Shown: positions 26,060-38,060 of the stretch, one piece after another | How positions within the stretch are numbered: the first letter of the stretch is position 1 | Layout of the letters: each line of letters begins with the position of its first letter | Source: Lateolabrax maculatus | Taxonomy: Eukaryota; Chordata; Actinopteri; Acropomatiformes; Lateolabracidae | Reading direction: 5' to 3' | Length of the DNA stretch: 64,000 bases | NCBI GenBank assembly: GCA_031216445.1 | Contig: CM062210.1 | Coordinates: 17,009,501 to 17,073,500, forward strand | Made by a program: the position numbers and the translations under genes | The notes under the pieces: model-generated | What the model was told of the DNA's origin: nothing | The model's database searches: none | Seen by the model: the letters and a program-made list of their open reading frames with translations, nothing else

Positions 26060-26180
26060 TCCCCTGTGACATCAATTAACCATTAATGTGCAGCCGTGCA
26101 GCAGGAAGATGGAGAGCTGTCCAGGGTCACCTCCACTCTACAGCCACCCAGCCTGATAATGACGACTATTTAACCCAAGC
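26060..26180. promoter_or_regulatory. candidate conserved non-coding element
   Basis: Repeat-free block with closely packed motifs: CATCAATTAACCATTAATGTG near 26070, CCTGATAATGACG near 26153 and ACTATTTAACCC near 26165. It lies between two TG tracts but shares none of their composition. The regulatory call is an inference from texture. Confidence 0.28.
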
Positions 26181-26200
26181 AGTCGTACTGTACAGGGTTC

Positions 26201-26228
26201 TGTATATATATGTGTGTGTGTGTGTGTG
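26201..26228. repeat. compound (TA)(TG) microsatellite
   Basis: TGTATATATA passes directly into (TG)9 ending at 26228. Confidence 0.95.
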
Positions 26229-28439
26229 ATGATTTTGCAATAAAAAAGTCTGCATGAGAAGATTAACCCTGGAATATTGGGTTTTTGTGAGCATCGTGTG
26301 CCTTAATTCCAAAGAGAAATTGTTATAATTATTTTCAGAATTAAGTCTAGACCTAAGCCCGGGTGATGGGAAATATTAAACATATTGAAATGGATATTTA
26401 CAAGTTGGCGTGTGCGAGAAATGGGGGAAAAAAGTGTGTTTATCTGTCTGTTTCTGTCTGTCACCATCCGCAACAGGCCAGACTCTTTCTCCCAGCACCT
26501 CCCCGGCTGTCCAGCTAAATGGCTGTGTACTGAAGCTACCAGGGTGACAGGGACAGGACTCTGCATTACAGCAGACAAACAAACAATCATGACATTTTCT
26601 GTGTCACCCCTCGCTGTCTGCTGATGCATGTGAGGGGACTGTTGACCCCATCGTTTTGCCTCTGTCTGCAGCGCCAGCCGCGGCTGCAGATGTGAGTGGC
26701 ATTAAAATGGACACGGAGCGTTTCGCCATGTGACCGACATCATAGATGGAGACATTTTCCCTGTGATTATTTCACATTTACATTCCATCCGGACCTAGTG
26801 AGCATTCCTTTTGCTTTGTTTCTCATTACTCTGCTCCCTCCTCCTGCTTTCTGTCATCTGTCTTACTCGTTTGGCGTTGCTGTGTGACATCTGGCACTGG
26901 CCAGACATTCCCAAGCCGATGACCAATGTCCTCCCATAACAAGGATATATGGCTCCATTAGCCTGCAGCTGATTATTTAATCATTTCTTAGATGGCTTTA
27001 ATTGAAATGGTATGATGAATGGTGCAGGGGTTCACTCCCCACAGAGAGGTCTAATTGGTCCTCTGTCCTGCGTGCCTCACCTTGGATCTTTTACCCTCTG
27101 GCCACTTCAGACAGAGGGAACAGGTAGGGCATAATCTGGGTAGGGCAGAGAACAGGCTTGGACAAAGAACAGGAAAGGACTTAATTCACATGACTGAATG
27201 TTGGAGGATCTTCCAGGGCCTAGTCACCTGGGTGCGTGCGGTTCACTGTAGCATGCATGTGCGTACTGAAACATTTTATACCAACTTTGTAAACTAGAAA
27301 TTACATGCTTTGAATTGTGTTTTGACAGTTATGTGTAGAGGGAAACATAATTGCCGCTAAAATTATCTCCAGTGGGAAAAAATTTCAAGGGATAATAGAG
27401 CTACATTCTTGTACGCACAGAAGTCATAAGGAAGAGGTTGGGATGGATGATGAACTAACAAAATGCAGGACTTTAACACCAGAGATCCACTTGTGGCTTG
27501 TCCCGGTTTGTTTACAGTCACTCTTAACCTTTTCCTAACTTAGCCAAGTTCTGTGAGTGCCGAAACAGAGTCATCAAAAGGTCTAATCGTGTATGTGGAT
27601 GTTGTTTTGCAAGAGTGAATATTCTAAGAAAACAAAAAAGAATTGCGTTGCCACGTGTTTCTTTCAGAAATGAAAATTTTGTGTTAATATTGGTAACATT
27701 TGCTAATTATACTGACAAACAAACAATCAATCTCGTATTCCTTTCAAAACGTATTTGCTGTCTCAAATTAGTTACATATAAACGTAAGATTTAGGAAAAA
27801 GGGTTGTTCTTCTATCTACTTTTCTTTTGCTATGCTACAGTTTTGAAAAATGAATATCCACCTCATGCAAGATATCAGATTCAAGCCGTTTGGATAAATG
27901 TAGCCAAAATGCCAAGAAACAGTCAGATATGAGGCAGGACTGACATTTCTAACTCTGGATAGCAACATTGATCTGCAGTCAGTTCCAGACCATTTTTGGA
28001 AGGTTTTATTATTTCTTGAAAGGCATACCTTTTATTATATAACCACAGTGTGAATTGAATACCATAGCCTTACAATGTCAATGTCATTTTGACGTCTTAT
28101 TAGAGAGCAAATGATTTGTCAAAATGAACACAGAAAGAAAAAAGCAATGAGTAGCAGTACATATGTTTTTTATTCCATGAGGGCCTCAGAGCAAGAGAGT
28201 ACTAACACCAAAACACATGGAAAACAACAGACACTATTACTTGTGCTTACTCGTTCATGACCCATATTAGAGGGAAGAATAATTACAGTTTGAGGGCAGA
28301 GAGGAGTGATGGCGCACCATGTGTTACTGATATGACTGTCGTTTTGCCTTTACGAGCTCTGCTATCTCGCTCACTAAGATTAGTTAGGTCTGTAATCTAT
28401 TGATCCCATGGGAACGTCTCTCCATAAGTCTCTCAATGG
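26229..28439. other. non-genic stretch with a possible old repeat fragment
   Basis: No gene was recognised; a 108-codon minus-strand frame (26303-26629) is antisense to a 79-codon plus-strand frame and has no domain. The interval 27470-27560 ('aggactttaacaccagagat' through 'ttcctaacttagccaagttc') resembles, from memory, a fish repeat with CCTTAACC-type phrases, perhaps related to the pair at 40118/41172; this is weak. Confidence 0.65.
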
Positions 28440-28660
28440 CTTCCTACTTAAACCCTCATCAAAGGCAGAGGCAATGCGCCCGGCGAGCTGTTTATGTCAA
28501 TACAGTTAATGTGATGCACTTCACGGCTCCCCTCTCAGACACCAGTGGCGGCAGAAATTAATACAGAAATATCCAGCTACAGACCCATATAAAAATGAAA
28601 TAAATGGAAAATAAATTCTTCCCTCCGAGGATGGTAACGGGGAGCGCTCTGGGACAAGAT
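28440..28660. promoter_or_regulatory. candidate conserved non-coding element
   Basis: Repeat-free block combining CpG-bearing segments ('aatgcgcccggcgagc' near 28474, 'agtggcggcag' near 28543) with homeodomain-type sequence (GTTAATGTGATGC near 28505, GAAATTAATACAG near 28554) and an AAATAAATGGAAAATAAA stretch. A 110-codon minus-strand frame that follows (28660-28992) has no recognisable domain. Confidence 0.23.
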
Positions 28661-31619
28661 CAGGGAAATGTAAGACGAATCCCAGTGCTGAGCTTCAGTT
28701 CTCTTGCTGTCATTTCATGATCTGCATCCCTCCCTTTCTTCCTCTTTTCCCCCGTAAACGCATCACCCTCCTGCCACTCAGAGACAACAAAGACGAGGCT
28801 GTCTGTGTCTCCCGTTAATGGTATGGATAACCTATCTTGGCATTGTGCGCACGTGATCCTAAATGACGGTAAAAAGGATAAATGCCATGAATAAGCACTC
28901 AGCTGAGCGTCAGCCATGACCTTTGCCACAAGAAGCTCGCAGCGGTAGGTGCTTGATGCACATCGGGAAATGCAAACCGGCATCAAACACACACACCATG
29001 TACTTGATTCAGGGATGAAAGCGATGAAAATGAGCCAATAGTCTGATGTCTGTGTGTGTCATTATCATAGAGGGAAAACCTTTGACAGTCGATCTCCCAT
29101 TGTTGGCAGTATATTACACTGATAGGCAAATTTGCATTTGGAAGGTCTGCCTCTTAACCTAGTTAATTATGTATGGTTAAGTATAAATAAAAGCCTTCAT
29201 AAGTGAGTCTACAGTGGATGCATTTTTCAGGGGATTTTACTAGTTGAGCTGTATATAATGGCTTGCACTTTACTGACACTTTACGTGGGTAAATTTAAGT
29301 CAAAGTGTCTTTTTATGCTTTTTATGCATTGCAGGCTTTTTTACAGGCAGAGAAAAAGAGAGGGGTTTTTATACACAAATAATGTTTTTACATTTATCTG
29401 ACACATACTGAGAGGCTAAACACATAACATAGGGATGCAGGGTTGGAACTTGTAAAAATGTTGTTGTTAAAGTGTGTCTTTAATTAACTTATTCATGGAG
29501 CATGATGGGCTTTTGCACATTTTTAATTTTTCACAATCACTGCCAAAAATACAAACACAAGGAGAAGTGAACTTGCTATGTCATTGAGGCTAATGGTTTT
29601 ACTTCCTTTTTTCTGGGAACCAGCTTCCTGTGGCTTGTAGAACTGTATTCAGGAAGTTATACATTGGCTTCAGTGTACCAACTGGTTTTAACGATACTTA
29701 ACATGGACTGTTCTTAGACTCGGCCAATTGAGTTTTACCAAAACAAACTTTCTATCACTAAGCTTCTCGTGTTACTTGAGTGTGTGTTGTATTTTGGCGA
29801 GATCAGGTCAGATAGGGAATAAGACAGAACCCCTGCCAGGGGATTTGACAGCAGGGTAGCCATGGTGTGGTAAAGGTTGTGAATCTGTGTTGAGAAATGA
29901 GTACCAAGACAGAAGGTGGTAAGATTAATGTAGAGAAATATGATGTATATTTGATATCCCAGTGCAGTGCAGTTTATTGTACCATGCAGTACCAGTATGT
30001 GGTGAGCTAAGCCTGAATGGAAGCAGTGGGCTTACTGCTGCCTGGTGAAAAATCTGCTTAAAGCCACTGAACCATGAGCCCCAATGTCAGTATGTCCCAC
30101 AGGTGGGAGCAATAACAGACTGAGGTTTAAGGGACAGACGCATATCAACAAGTGTTTCTGACAGTAACAGAAAAATCCCAGAGAGTGGGATGTGTAAAAA
30201 ATAGTTTATAATATAAGCCCTATCTCCCCAAATGTCAATGTGCATCAAAAAGGGAAAACAAGCCACGGAACATAGTTGTTTAGTTTAACACAAAGTCATG
30301 TTGCAGCATCAGCGGCTACACAAGACTGAATACATTTTTTCTGACTTGCCTGAATTAAGCAAGGATCATTTTAGATCTTTGATGTGGAATTGGAAAATGT
30401 AAGGTTTCACAAATCTATGACAGTGAAACCCTGGTGATAACTATTGTGTCTCTTCTCCCTTACCGGTGTGTTTACTCCATGTAAACACTGTCATTTATTG
30501 TCAGGTTGAAGGTACCTGAATCACACTGGAAAACACATTTCTGGTTTTGATTCATCATTTGTAGATGATAATGATTGTTTACTGATGCCTGTAGGGCTAT
30601 TCACGTTTTTCCCTGTTCACTGAACAGTTGAAGGTATCCATAGAATTGACCATTCACTAAATAGATTGCTTTGTAAATGCATCATCGGCTGGTGGCGATT
30701 CTGACTTTTTGCCTGGGACATGTAGCTTTAGCATGATATCATTTATGTAACCATCACGAGCATATTTAAGGCCCTTTCACAGATTTCCGTTTTGAAATGG
30801 ACCAACTGGAAACATTACAAAGTCTGTGCTGCACGATAATGGAAAGTTTGACAGGCATAACAACAATAACTAACTGGGGCAGGACAGAGCGAACGGTCAA
30901 TTGTGACCTGTTAACTGCTAGTGATTCAGTTTCTTGCTTCAGGGTGCTTGGACAGTTTAAACCAGGTGGTTGAATTCAGCAATGGTTTCCCTGCCCATCA
31001 CGCCACCTTCCTGCTTCAGTTTCAAGTTTTCTGTAAAAATAAAAGTCACGCTCTTCCTGTTTGCTCTTTTCCCCCTGCCATTATTACTGTGTGTTTATGC
31101 TAATCATGAAATAATTTCTGTTATGATGTCGTCCTCTGATGTGATGAAAGAATGTATAATCACAGCCAATTTCATACCTCGAAAAGTACATATTCCACCT
31201 CTGCTTTAGTCAAATTGAAGCCATACCAATCAGAGATACGCACAACGCATTCCTGTTAATGCAAAGAGCATTGGACAGCCTGGTTGAATCGTGAAGAATA
31301 CATGATGAGACTTAGAAAGGGAAATTAAAAGTGTGTATATATACTATATCTCAGGATGTTCCGCTCACACGGTGCTTGAGCAATACTTGTGTGTATGAGA
31401 TTCATTTGGTCAAATTCAGTCTGAACACACTGTTGAACTCACTCTGCTGCAGCAATGATGTAGGGAAAACACATAAAATACTTTCAATGTCAGGTCAAAG
31501 CTAAATAATGAACATAATACTCTATACACAGCATTGACCTGCATCGTAATCTCAGTGCAAACACAATAATGATTACATTGTGATAAGCATCCTAGTGGAC
31601 ACATTAGGCAGTGTTGTTA
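28661..31619. other. non-genic stretch, unique sequence
   Basis: No gene was recognised. Apart from the 110-codon frame at 28660-28992 no open frame exceeds 79 codons. AT-rich, with frequent TTTAATT and TTTTTA stretches at 29200-29560. No repeat family was recognised. Confidence 0.72.
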
Positions 31620-31960
31620 TTTTAGCGGATAGGAGTTTACGGCCCATTTATCAGCATGTTTGGTGTCTCTAGGTTATCTCAGACGGAGAAAACGGCTCAG
31701 TGGAGCCAGAAAACGATATCATTAATTGGGTTTGTTGTTCTTGGGAGTTAGATAATCAAAAGAGTGAGGGCCCAGGTTTTGCTTGCATTGTGAGGCCTCG
31801 CCATCGATTTTCCCTCCTTTTTTTTTGTCGTGAATTTGCTTCAGGAGTAGATTTTTGTTTTCATTTCCTGGCTGCAGAAGGGCGGCGTCTAGTGGCTATC
31901 CTGTAATTAATCTGGCTAATCAATGGCTGAAGCCTTGGGCGTGTTGAAGAGTCAGCTCTT
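31620..31960. promoter_or_regulatory. candidate conserved non-coding element
   Basis: Repeat-free block with GATATCATTAATTGGG near 31716, GATAATCAAAAG near 31751 and a dense CTGTAATTAATCTGGCTAAT run near 31901. Two adjacent CAAT/TAAT-type cores close the block. Interpretation as a regulatory element is inference. Confidence 0.28.
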
Positions 31961-32096
31961 TCAGAATCACCTGTTGTCTTTCCAGAGTTGCTCATTTTCT
32001 TTGTGCATTTGTGAGAGTATAGGCTTGAGTATTTGTAGATATAAAAAAAACATCAGTGAATAAGTGTGTTTGATTTTGTGGGTATGATACAAGATT

Positions 32097-32114
32097 TGTG
32101 TGTGGGTGTGTGTA

Positions 32115-32147
<33 letters not shown>

Positions 32148-32148
32148 T
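32097..32148. repeat. (TG)n microsatellite, interrupted
   Basis: A TG-rich tract of about 52 bp, with an uninterrupted (TG) core at 32119-32147 preceded by TGTATG variants. It creates spurious open frames on both strands (Val-Cys on plus, His-Thr on minus). Confidence 0.97.
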
Positions 32149-33339
32149 CAGGCATATTGAGATAAGAGGAGCAGAGAGTTTGTTGAAATTCAAATATGTG
32201 AAACTCATTTTCCAGAAATCACACACTTCGATACCAATTGCTGTTGAGGCCTGAAGATGAAGGTATTTCTGAGCTCTGTGATGAAAGTTGACGTGTATCA
32301 AAGCCGTTACTATGGCGACACTCCATTACTCTTGCTGTGCATAAATGAGTCAGGATAAATTAGAAATCCAATTTGTATTGTTTGCCATGCTCAGAATAGA
32401 TTACAAATGTATCAGCCAGCTGATGCTAATTCTGTTGGCAGCCTGTGTTGTTCTGATGAGAAAGGAGAGGAGTGAGGGGGCGGTATTGGTAGTATATGCA
32501 CTGTTGTTTGTCATCATCTTTATTTACCTTGCAGCTACTCCACGGGCTGCAGGCATATGGCTTATGATAATTAGAGTCCGTATCAGGTCTCTCTCTCACC
32601 CTGAGTCATTCTCACATTGTCTGTGATCCAGCACTCCCCTTTATTCACTTCACTTTCAGCATGCACTTCCAAATCAGATACTAGTTAGATCATTCAAATT
32701 AGCATATAGCCCAAAGGTGAAAATTTTATTTTCTCTTCTTTGCCAGTCCTTATTTTTTCTTCTAACTCCACAGAGAGTCTGCGTAGGGAGGAGGTGTTGT
32801 GGATGTACTGTTTGTAATGTTAATTTTATATCCCAGTGGAATCTGATACAGCAGTTTGATTGTTATTCCTCTCTACATCAAGGACTCACAGCAAGTGCAC
32901 TGATGTAGAGAGGAAACTCACTGTACATTGCATGATATTCAGGGCAAAACATGTTTACCTTCTACCTACCACATGACAGAATTATACATGGACAGAGAGG
33001 GTGTAGTTGTTTATGGCAGCCAGTTCATCCTCACACAAGGGGAAAGCCGCAGTCTGCTTCTTTAACTAGGGATCCCATTAACAGGGCATCTCTAATCAGT
33101 GGCTACAAGTCAAGCGCCTTTCTGCCAGCAAAAAAATCTCTCCTTTCAGTGTCCAGCTGGTAAAAACGCTGGTCTCATAAAGCCCTGTGTGGCCCGGGAT
33201 CTCTTAAAGGAAACATACAAATGCCAGGCTGGTAATTGGCCTTCCACAGAATTCTCACACCATGAACAGCAAACGATATGAAGGATGTGGTAGCAGTGGA
33301 ACTCTTTTAGACTGCAGAACAGTTGGTTACTTAGGGTAC
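32149..33339. other. non-genic stretch, unique sequence
   Basis: No gene was recognised. A 93-codon plus-strand frame (32345-32626) is hydrophobic but has no recognisable family and no promoter-like context. Sequence at 32990-33190 is repeat-free and moderately GC-rich. Confidence 0.7.
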
Positions 33340-33700
33340 TTAAAGGAATACTTTCGTATTTCAGCTGGCTCTGTATCATTACAATGTGGGCAGTATATGC
33401 AAATTAACATTGTTTAACTTTCCCACTGTGTTGCATGCATCCAAAGGTAATACCACCCCTAACTAGAACTGCAAGAGATTTTTAACTCTGTTTTCTGTTT
33501 TTAAGGTCAAAGGTCATGACGAGTGAGTAGTTTAAAGAAATATTTTTGTTACACTTACTGATATGTTCCTTTACCATAGACGTGGGCACTGTAGTTTATT
33601 CTGAGTCAATTCCACATACAGCGGAAAATCTCACCAGGGCACCCAATCTATGCTGCTGAATGATGAATAGTCCAGAAATAAAAGGTTATTTTTTATAAAT
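33340..33700 (+). repeat. probable dispersed repeat beginning TTAAAGGAATA
   Basis: The segment starts with TTAAAGGAATACTTTCG and continues 'cagctggctctgtatcatta'. The first bases match the termini of the element at 12255, and from memory the phrase resembles a common percomorph repeat. The right end was not located: no matching inverted terminus was seen downstream, so the end coordinate is approximate. No coding frame is present. Confidence 0.42.
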
Positions 33701-35424
33701 TTCACTTCTCCTGCTGCTACTCCTCCTTGCCTTTGAATAGCTTCCTTGTATTGTCGTTATTTAGCCTGAGCTGGCAGGGGTTCTATACACAAAGTGCCAC
33801 TGAATACCAGCATTAATATTTCATAAACCACCTTTTTTCACTGCATGTAGACATCTGCACTGTACAGCAATGAAATTACTTGGGTAAATGACTCTTGTAT
33901 GGTGTTAATCAAAATATGGAAACAACCCTCCTATTTGCACAGCCAACCCTGAGCAATTGCCAGCAGTTGTTTTGTTTTATTTATTCTTTCTTTCCTTTTT
34001 TTTTCTTTTCTGGAAACTGTAATCCTGCTGACCATAAAATCTGATCCGAAAATTGAAAGGATTCAAATCACTCTCCAGCCACATTGTCCCGGGGCCAAAG
34101 CTCCCTCAGTTCGTCAAACAACAGGTCCTCTCTCAGCGACGGCTACCTGGTGGGGCAGGAAAACCACGGGGAGATGTTAGGACCTGCTATCAGAGCAACT
34201 TGTGCCCTGTGGTCTGCTGTCTGGTCACATAAAAACATCAGGGAGGCTGTAAATGAGCCTCTGGACAAGTGCCAGACTGAGGCGGGAAGCAGCATTTCCC
34301 CTTGGTTTGGATCATAACCCATAAACCTCAGAGGTTTCCTTCCTTTTATTTGTTAGTCTCTAGGTCTATCTCCCTGTCATTCTCTCTGATTCTCTGTTTG
34401 TGTCTCGCTTTTTTTCCCTTTCCCTCTTTCTCCCTGTCTCTGTGAGCTGGTCAGTCTTTCATTTTGAGGTTTTTATATCAACCAATGCAACCAGGGCTGA
34501 CATTTACATGTTCACTTGCTCTTTTCGTAGATGTCTAGAATAGTTATTTTCGGATAAGACACGATTCTCCACATGACTTGGCAAACGAGTTTAGCCGGGA
34601 TCGAATTAAGACTTGGAATTGCACGCTAATTGGAAATTACGAAACCCAGTACAAGACTTGGCTCCAGAAGCCTGTGTGAGCATGTGTCACTCTGCTCAAG
34701 AGGGATTTCATAAGCATTGTATCTGGGTTTTTCATTTTTGATTCTATATGAGGGGAGCGGCCAGACATTTTCATAATGGATTGGATTTGAAACTGAACCA
34801 CATATGAAAACAATTGTGTGCCACACATAGAGAAAGTTATGAAAATGACATGGAATCGTTGCCTGATGACATTTCCAGAATACTTCCAGAGTAAAATTGT
34901 TCCCTGTCTTTGGTCAACTGTAGTTTTCTGTTGTTGGGCTGTGTAGACCATGATCTCAATATAACTTGACAAATTTTCATTTAATAAAAGCAGCTTCATA
35001 AAAATGTAAAAATGAACTGTAGGGACAAACTAGAAACATACCGTATAATACAAGCATGTCTAATCAAACTCAGTGTTCCCCCTTACAGCAGCGGACATGG
35101 CTTCAGAGCTCTTGGCTGGCCTTGCTGCAATGGGTTTCACATTTAGGTTCCGCTTGTCTCAGTGAATATCAGTTCTCTAAATATGTGAAATCCAGCATCC
35201 ATCTATTTTTTAAGGGACTCCCCCGTCATGGACTGGACTTGCAGGGAGGCACAACTATCTTGTGAAAACCTTCATGAGGTAGTTGTGAATAAAAATCTAG
35301 CGCTTGCATTTCAGAAACAATTTTAAAGTCTGTATGATGTATACGAGCACTGCAGCCTCCTTGCTCCCTTAACCACATCATTCTGTTTTCCTCCCTCTCC
35401 CTAATGACATTTTTCTGAAGAGAA
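33701..35424. other. non-genic stretch; pyrimidine tract at 34362-34441
   Basis: No gene was recognised. The longest frame, 120 codons (34637-34999, minus), has no domain. A strongly pyrimidine-rich tract covers 34362-34441. Near 34600-34645 several homeodomain-type cores occur (GAATTAAG, GCTAATTGG, AAATTACG). Confidence 0.7.
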
Positions 35425-35680
35425 AAAAAAAACTGTCCAGCGTTAATCTCTGTGCCATATGGGTGGACTGATAGATGCTGCGATGCTAAGTGGCTCGCTC
35501 AAACCGTGCTGGCACAAAATAATTATAATTTATGAGGCCAAACCTTCCGATTCATCACAGACCATGCCTTTTCAGGCAGCCACGACACATCATTATGGGG
35601 TATCCGCTTTCCCTCTCATTGGCTTCCTAATCCAATAGAGTGGTTTTAGCCAAACCTACCTCTACACATGCTTTTGTCTT
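35425..35680. promoter_or_regulatory. candidate conserved non-coding element
   Basis: Repeat-free block with GCGTTAATCTC near 35438, AATAATTATAATTTATGAGG near 35518, ACATCATTATGGGG near 35587 and an ATTGG...CCAAT pair at 35619-35636. Its motif mixture resembles developmental enhancers; not verified. Confidence 0.27.
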
Positions 35681-37599
35681 TGGTGATGCTGTGTAGTAAT
35701 GGCTTTAACCTGCCACACGCTGCCGTCAGGATGTAGACTGAGGCACTGCTAATGAAGGTTTATGTGACATGGTGAAGATGTCAGTCAGACGCCATTAGGA
35801 CATCCTCATGGCACCATTGCTTTGGATAGCTATAGCGGGGGAGAACTTTCTGTGCTGTTTGAGACTTAAGTATATGTAAGCAGACATCATATGAGCATTT
35901 CACAGTTGCTCTAGTGGAATATTAGCTAATCATGGCAGTACACCGTGTCTTTCAGGTAAATGTGTTTGTGACTTTCAAGCCACAGAGTCTTCTTCTACAG
36001 AATTAGTTACCATTTTTCACACTACTTTATTCAAAAAAAAAAAAAAGATTCTCAGCCAATTTTCAGCTAAATCAGTTCCAATTTAAAAAGTAACCATTAG
36101 TTCAAAAGCCATTAAATTAGATGGACAATATTCCATCCTGCACGCTATTTGCCACAACAAAGTGTAACAATGGTCTGGACAGGAATCTCATTTCTTTTGA
36201 CATTGTGCTTTTGTTACCAATTATTCCTCATATTTAGAGCTATAAAGATGTATTAAGTAAACTTTGATCATTTGTAACCTTAATCTTCTAATAGGACAAC
36301 AATTAGGATGAAAGTAATGTGGCTGTCTTCATTACAAGAATTAATCCACCAGCTGATTATTTAAGGGTGCAGCCGAACTGGTGCTAGAATAAGAACATTG
36401 ATTTGTAATTTGTTTTTTGGCTTCTGAATGACATTTTTGCTCCAAACAGTGGCAAAAAAATAGTTTGATGTCCAGAAATCTCTGCAGCTGGAAAAGTAAT
36501 AAGTCTTAATTGATCAACAAAGCTATCAGACCCTGCACCTATACTCTATTGTGGTCATTTTGTCTTCATAGGCAGTAAAAAATGCTATTATTGCCACTTA
36601 ATTGATTGTACACTGTTAAACCTTGTGGGAATCCAAAATTAAGTTTTTACCTCAATTAGAGAAGCCTCCATTGTAAAACCATAGATTGTACTGAAGCTCC
36701 AGCCAGCACGCCAAGTCAACTGAATATAGCAGGACAAGCAGAGGGCGCGTCAACACTCTGTATTCAAAAGTCACTGTAGCATGCCAGCGACTGTCACTTA
36801 TGAAGAGTGCAGGTACTCTGAAGTGTTGGAGGACAGAGTCTGCACTTGTTTGCCACTCCAACCAGCTTCCAAGCAGGTGCCCAGACAGAAATAGCATCAG
36901 CTGGCAGGATATGTATGTCATGTACCAACCTGCTAACCTCCTAACCCAGCAGGGTGATGCCAGGGGATTTCTAAAGCCTTCCCTGATTCCACCTCCGTGT
37001 GACCTCTGTCTTCTGTCATCCGTCCAAATAAATCTTGAGAGGCTTGATTCTATTCACGGAGAATCAGGGAGGGTTCATGTAGAAGTTGTTGGCTTTTGCA
37101 AGTTTTACTTTCTCCCTGTTGTTGCATATTTGAAGTGCTGCAGGGCCTAAATACATAATTCCAGGGTGAGATATTGTCTTTGGATAGTGGCTGGAGTCAA
37201 AAATCAAACAGCATTACACTGTGTTTGGAAAACCCCAGTAGGATTTAGATAGAACAGGGAGCGCAGACATGGTCTCAGTATTACATTTCATATAAAATTG
37301 CGTTAATCTTCTCTGAATTTTTGAAACCTGTTGTCCTTTGTAGGGTGCTGGATTCACATTAGTCACAGCAGCACAGGAGCATGTATGCATCAGTCCCGCT
37401 GACACTGGGTTGAAACCTTATTATCTCAAGCCCTGGTCATGTGTAATTTATGGAAAACACGTGCTAAGGCGAAAAAATGAAGAGCTGGGAAGTCAGCAGA
37501 AGAAAAAAAGCACTGGATCTCAACCGCTCGTGTGTCCAATTCTGGGTCCCCTCTCCGCTTGATTATGTGCAAAGCTCACTTTCATATTGAAATCAGACT
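35681..37599. other. non-genic stretch; A14 run at 36033
   Basis: No gene was recognised. Fourteen A occur at 36033-36046. A 116-codon plus-strand frame (36800-37150) has no domain and is overlapped by an 89-codon minus-strand frame. A CTCF-like site at 36735 is listed separately. Confidence 0.7.
36735..36748 (+). promoter_or_regulatory. CTCF-like motif
   Basis: CAAGCAGAGGGCGC matches 13 of 14 positions of the widely used vertebrate CTCF core CCAGCAGAGGGCGC, followed by another G. A match of this quality would be rare by chance in AT-leaning DNA, though many motif matches are unbound. It would fit a chromatin-loop anchor in a gene desert. Confidence 0.4.
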
Positions 37600-38060
37600 T
37601 CATTTTAAGCTGGGGGTGGGGGGCAAGGGGGCGGACGCCTGTCACCAACTCAGTGTGTTTGTAAAAAGGGCAATTGCATCAATTTGATTGAAGAGCTGTT
37701 GAGAATTCTGAAGGCTTCAGCATTCAGCGTGCAGGCCGGCTTTACGCATCAGTACTTCTTGTATTGCTTCCCCCCGCTGTGTTTTTAGCACTGATTACAT
37801 GTCCCCCCGCCACAAATGTCAGAAAAAGGGATGGATCCAGACATCCGTGGCTGGGCCGTCCTCTATTTCGGCTCCGAGTTGATGTGCCTGGGCTAATCTT
37901 CTTGAAGGACATAAGGGTCAGCGGAGATGAACCGTGAATCACCGCCGCCCCGTCCCACAGCGGTGCACGAAATAGGGCCTCTCCTTTTGGCATGGCAGCT
38001 ATATTTCCATGTTAGGGAGCACCTGTCTCCATGGTGCATTTATGAGGCGCTGCACAGCTG
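37600..38060. promoter_or_regulatory. GC-richer block, candidate conserved non-coding element
   Basis: The block is distinctly GC-richer than its surroundings, with 'gggggtggggggcaaggggg' at 37611-37630, 'caccgccgccccgtcccac' near 37939 and several CpGs. It also has GCAATTGCATCAATTTGATTG near 37670. No open frame above 83 codons. It may be a conserved element or a short GC-rich remnant; not dense enough in CpG to call an island by eye. Confidence 0.22.

Noticed and set aside
25644..26075. 143-codon minus-strand frame
   Set aside because: It is kept open by CA/TG and C/G tracts, giving His-Thr and Pro runs; not a plausible protein.
35082..35168. Acceptor-like 'cccccttacag' followed by a good Kozak ATG at 35096
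   Set aside because: The reading frame closes after 22 codons and no convincing splice donor was found before the stop.
37800..37970. CpG island promoter
   Set aside because: GC-richer than its surroundings, but CpG density by eye is too low and no transcript start features were seen.
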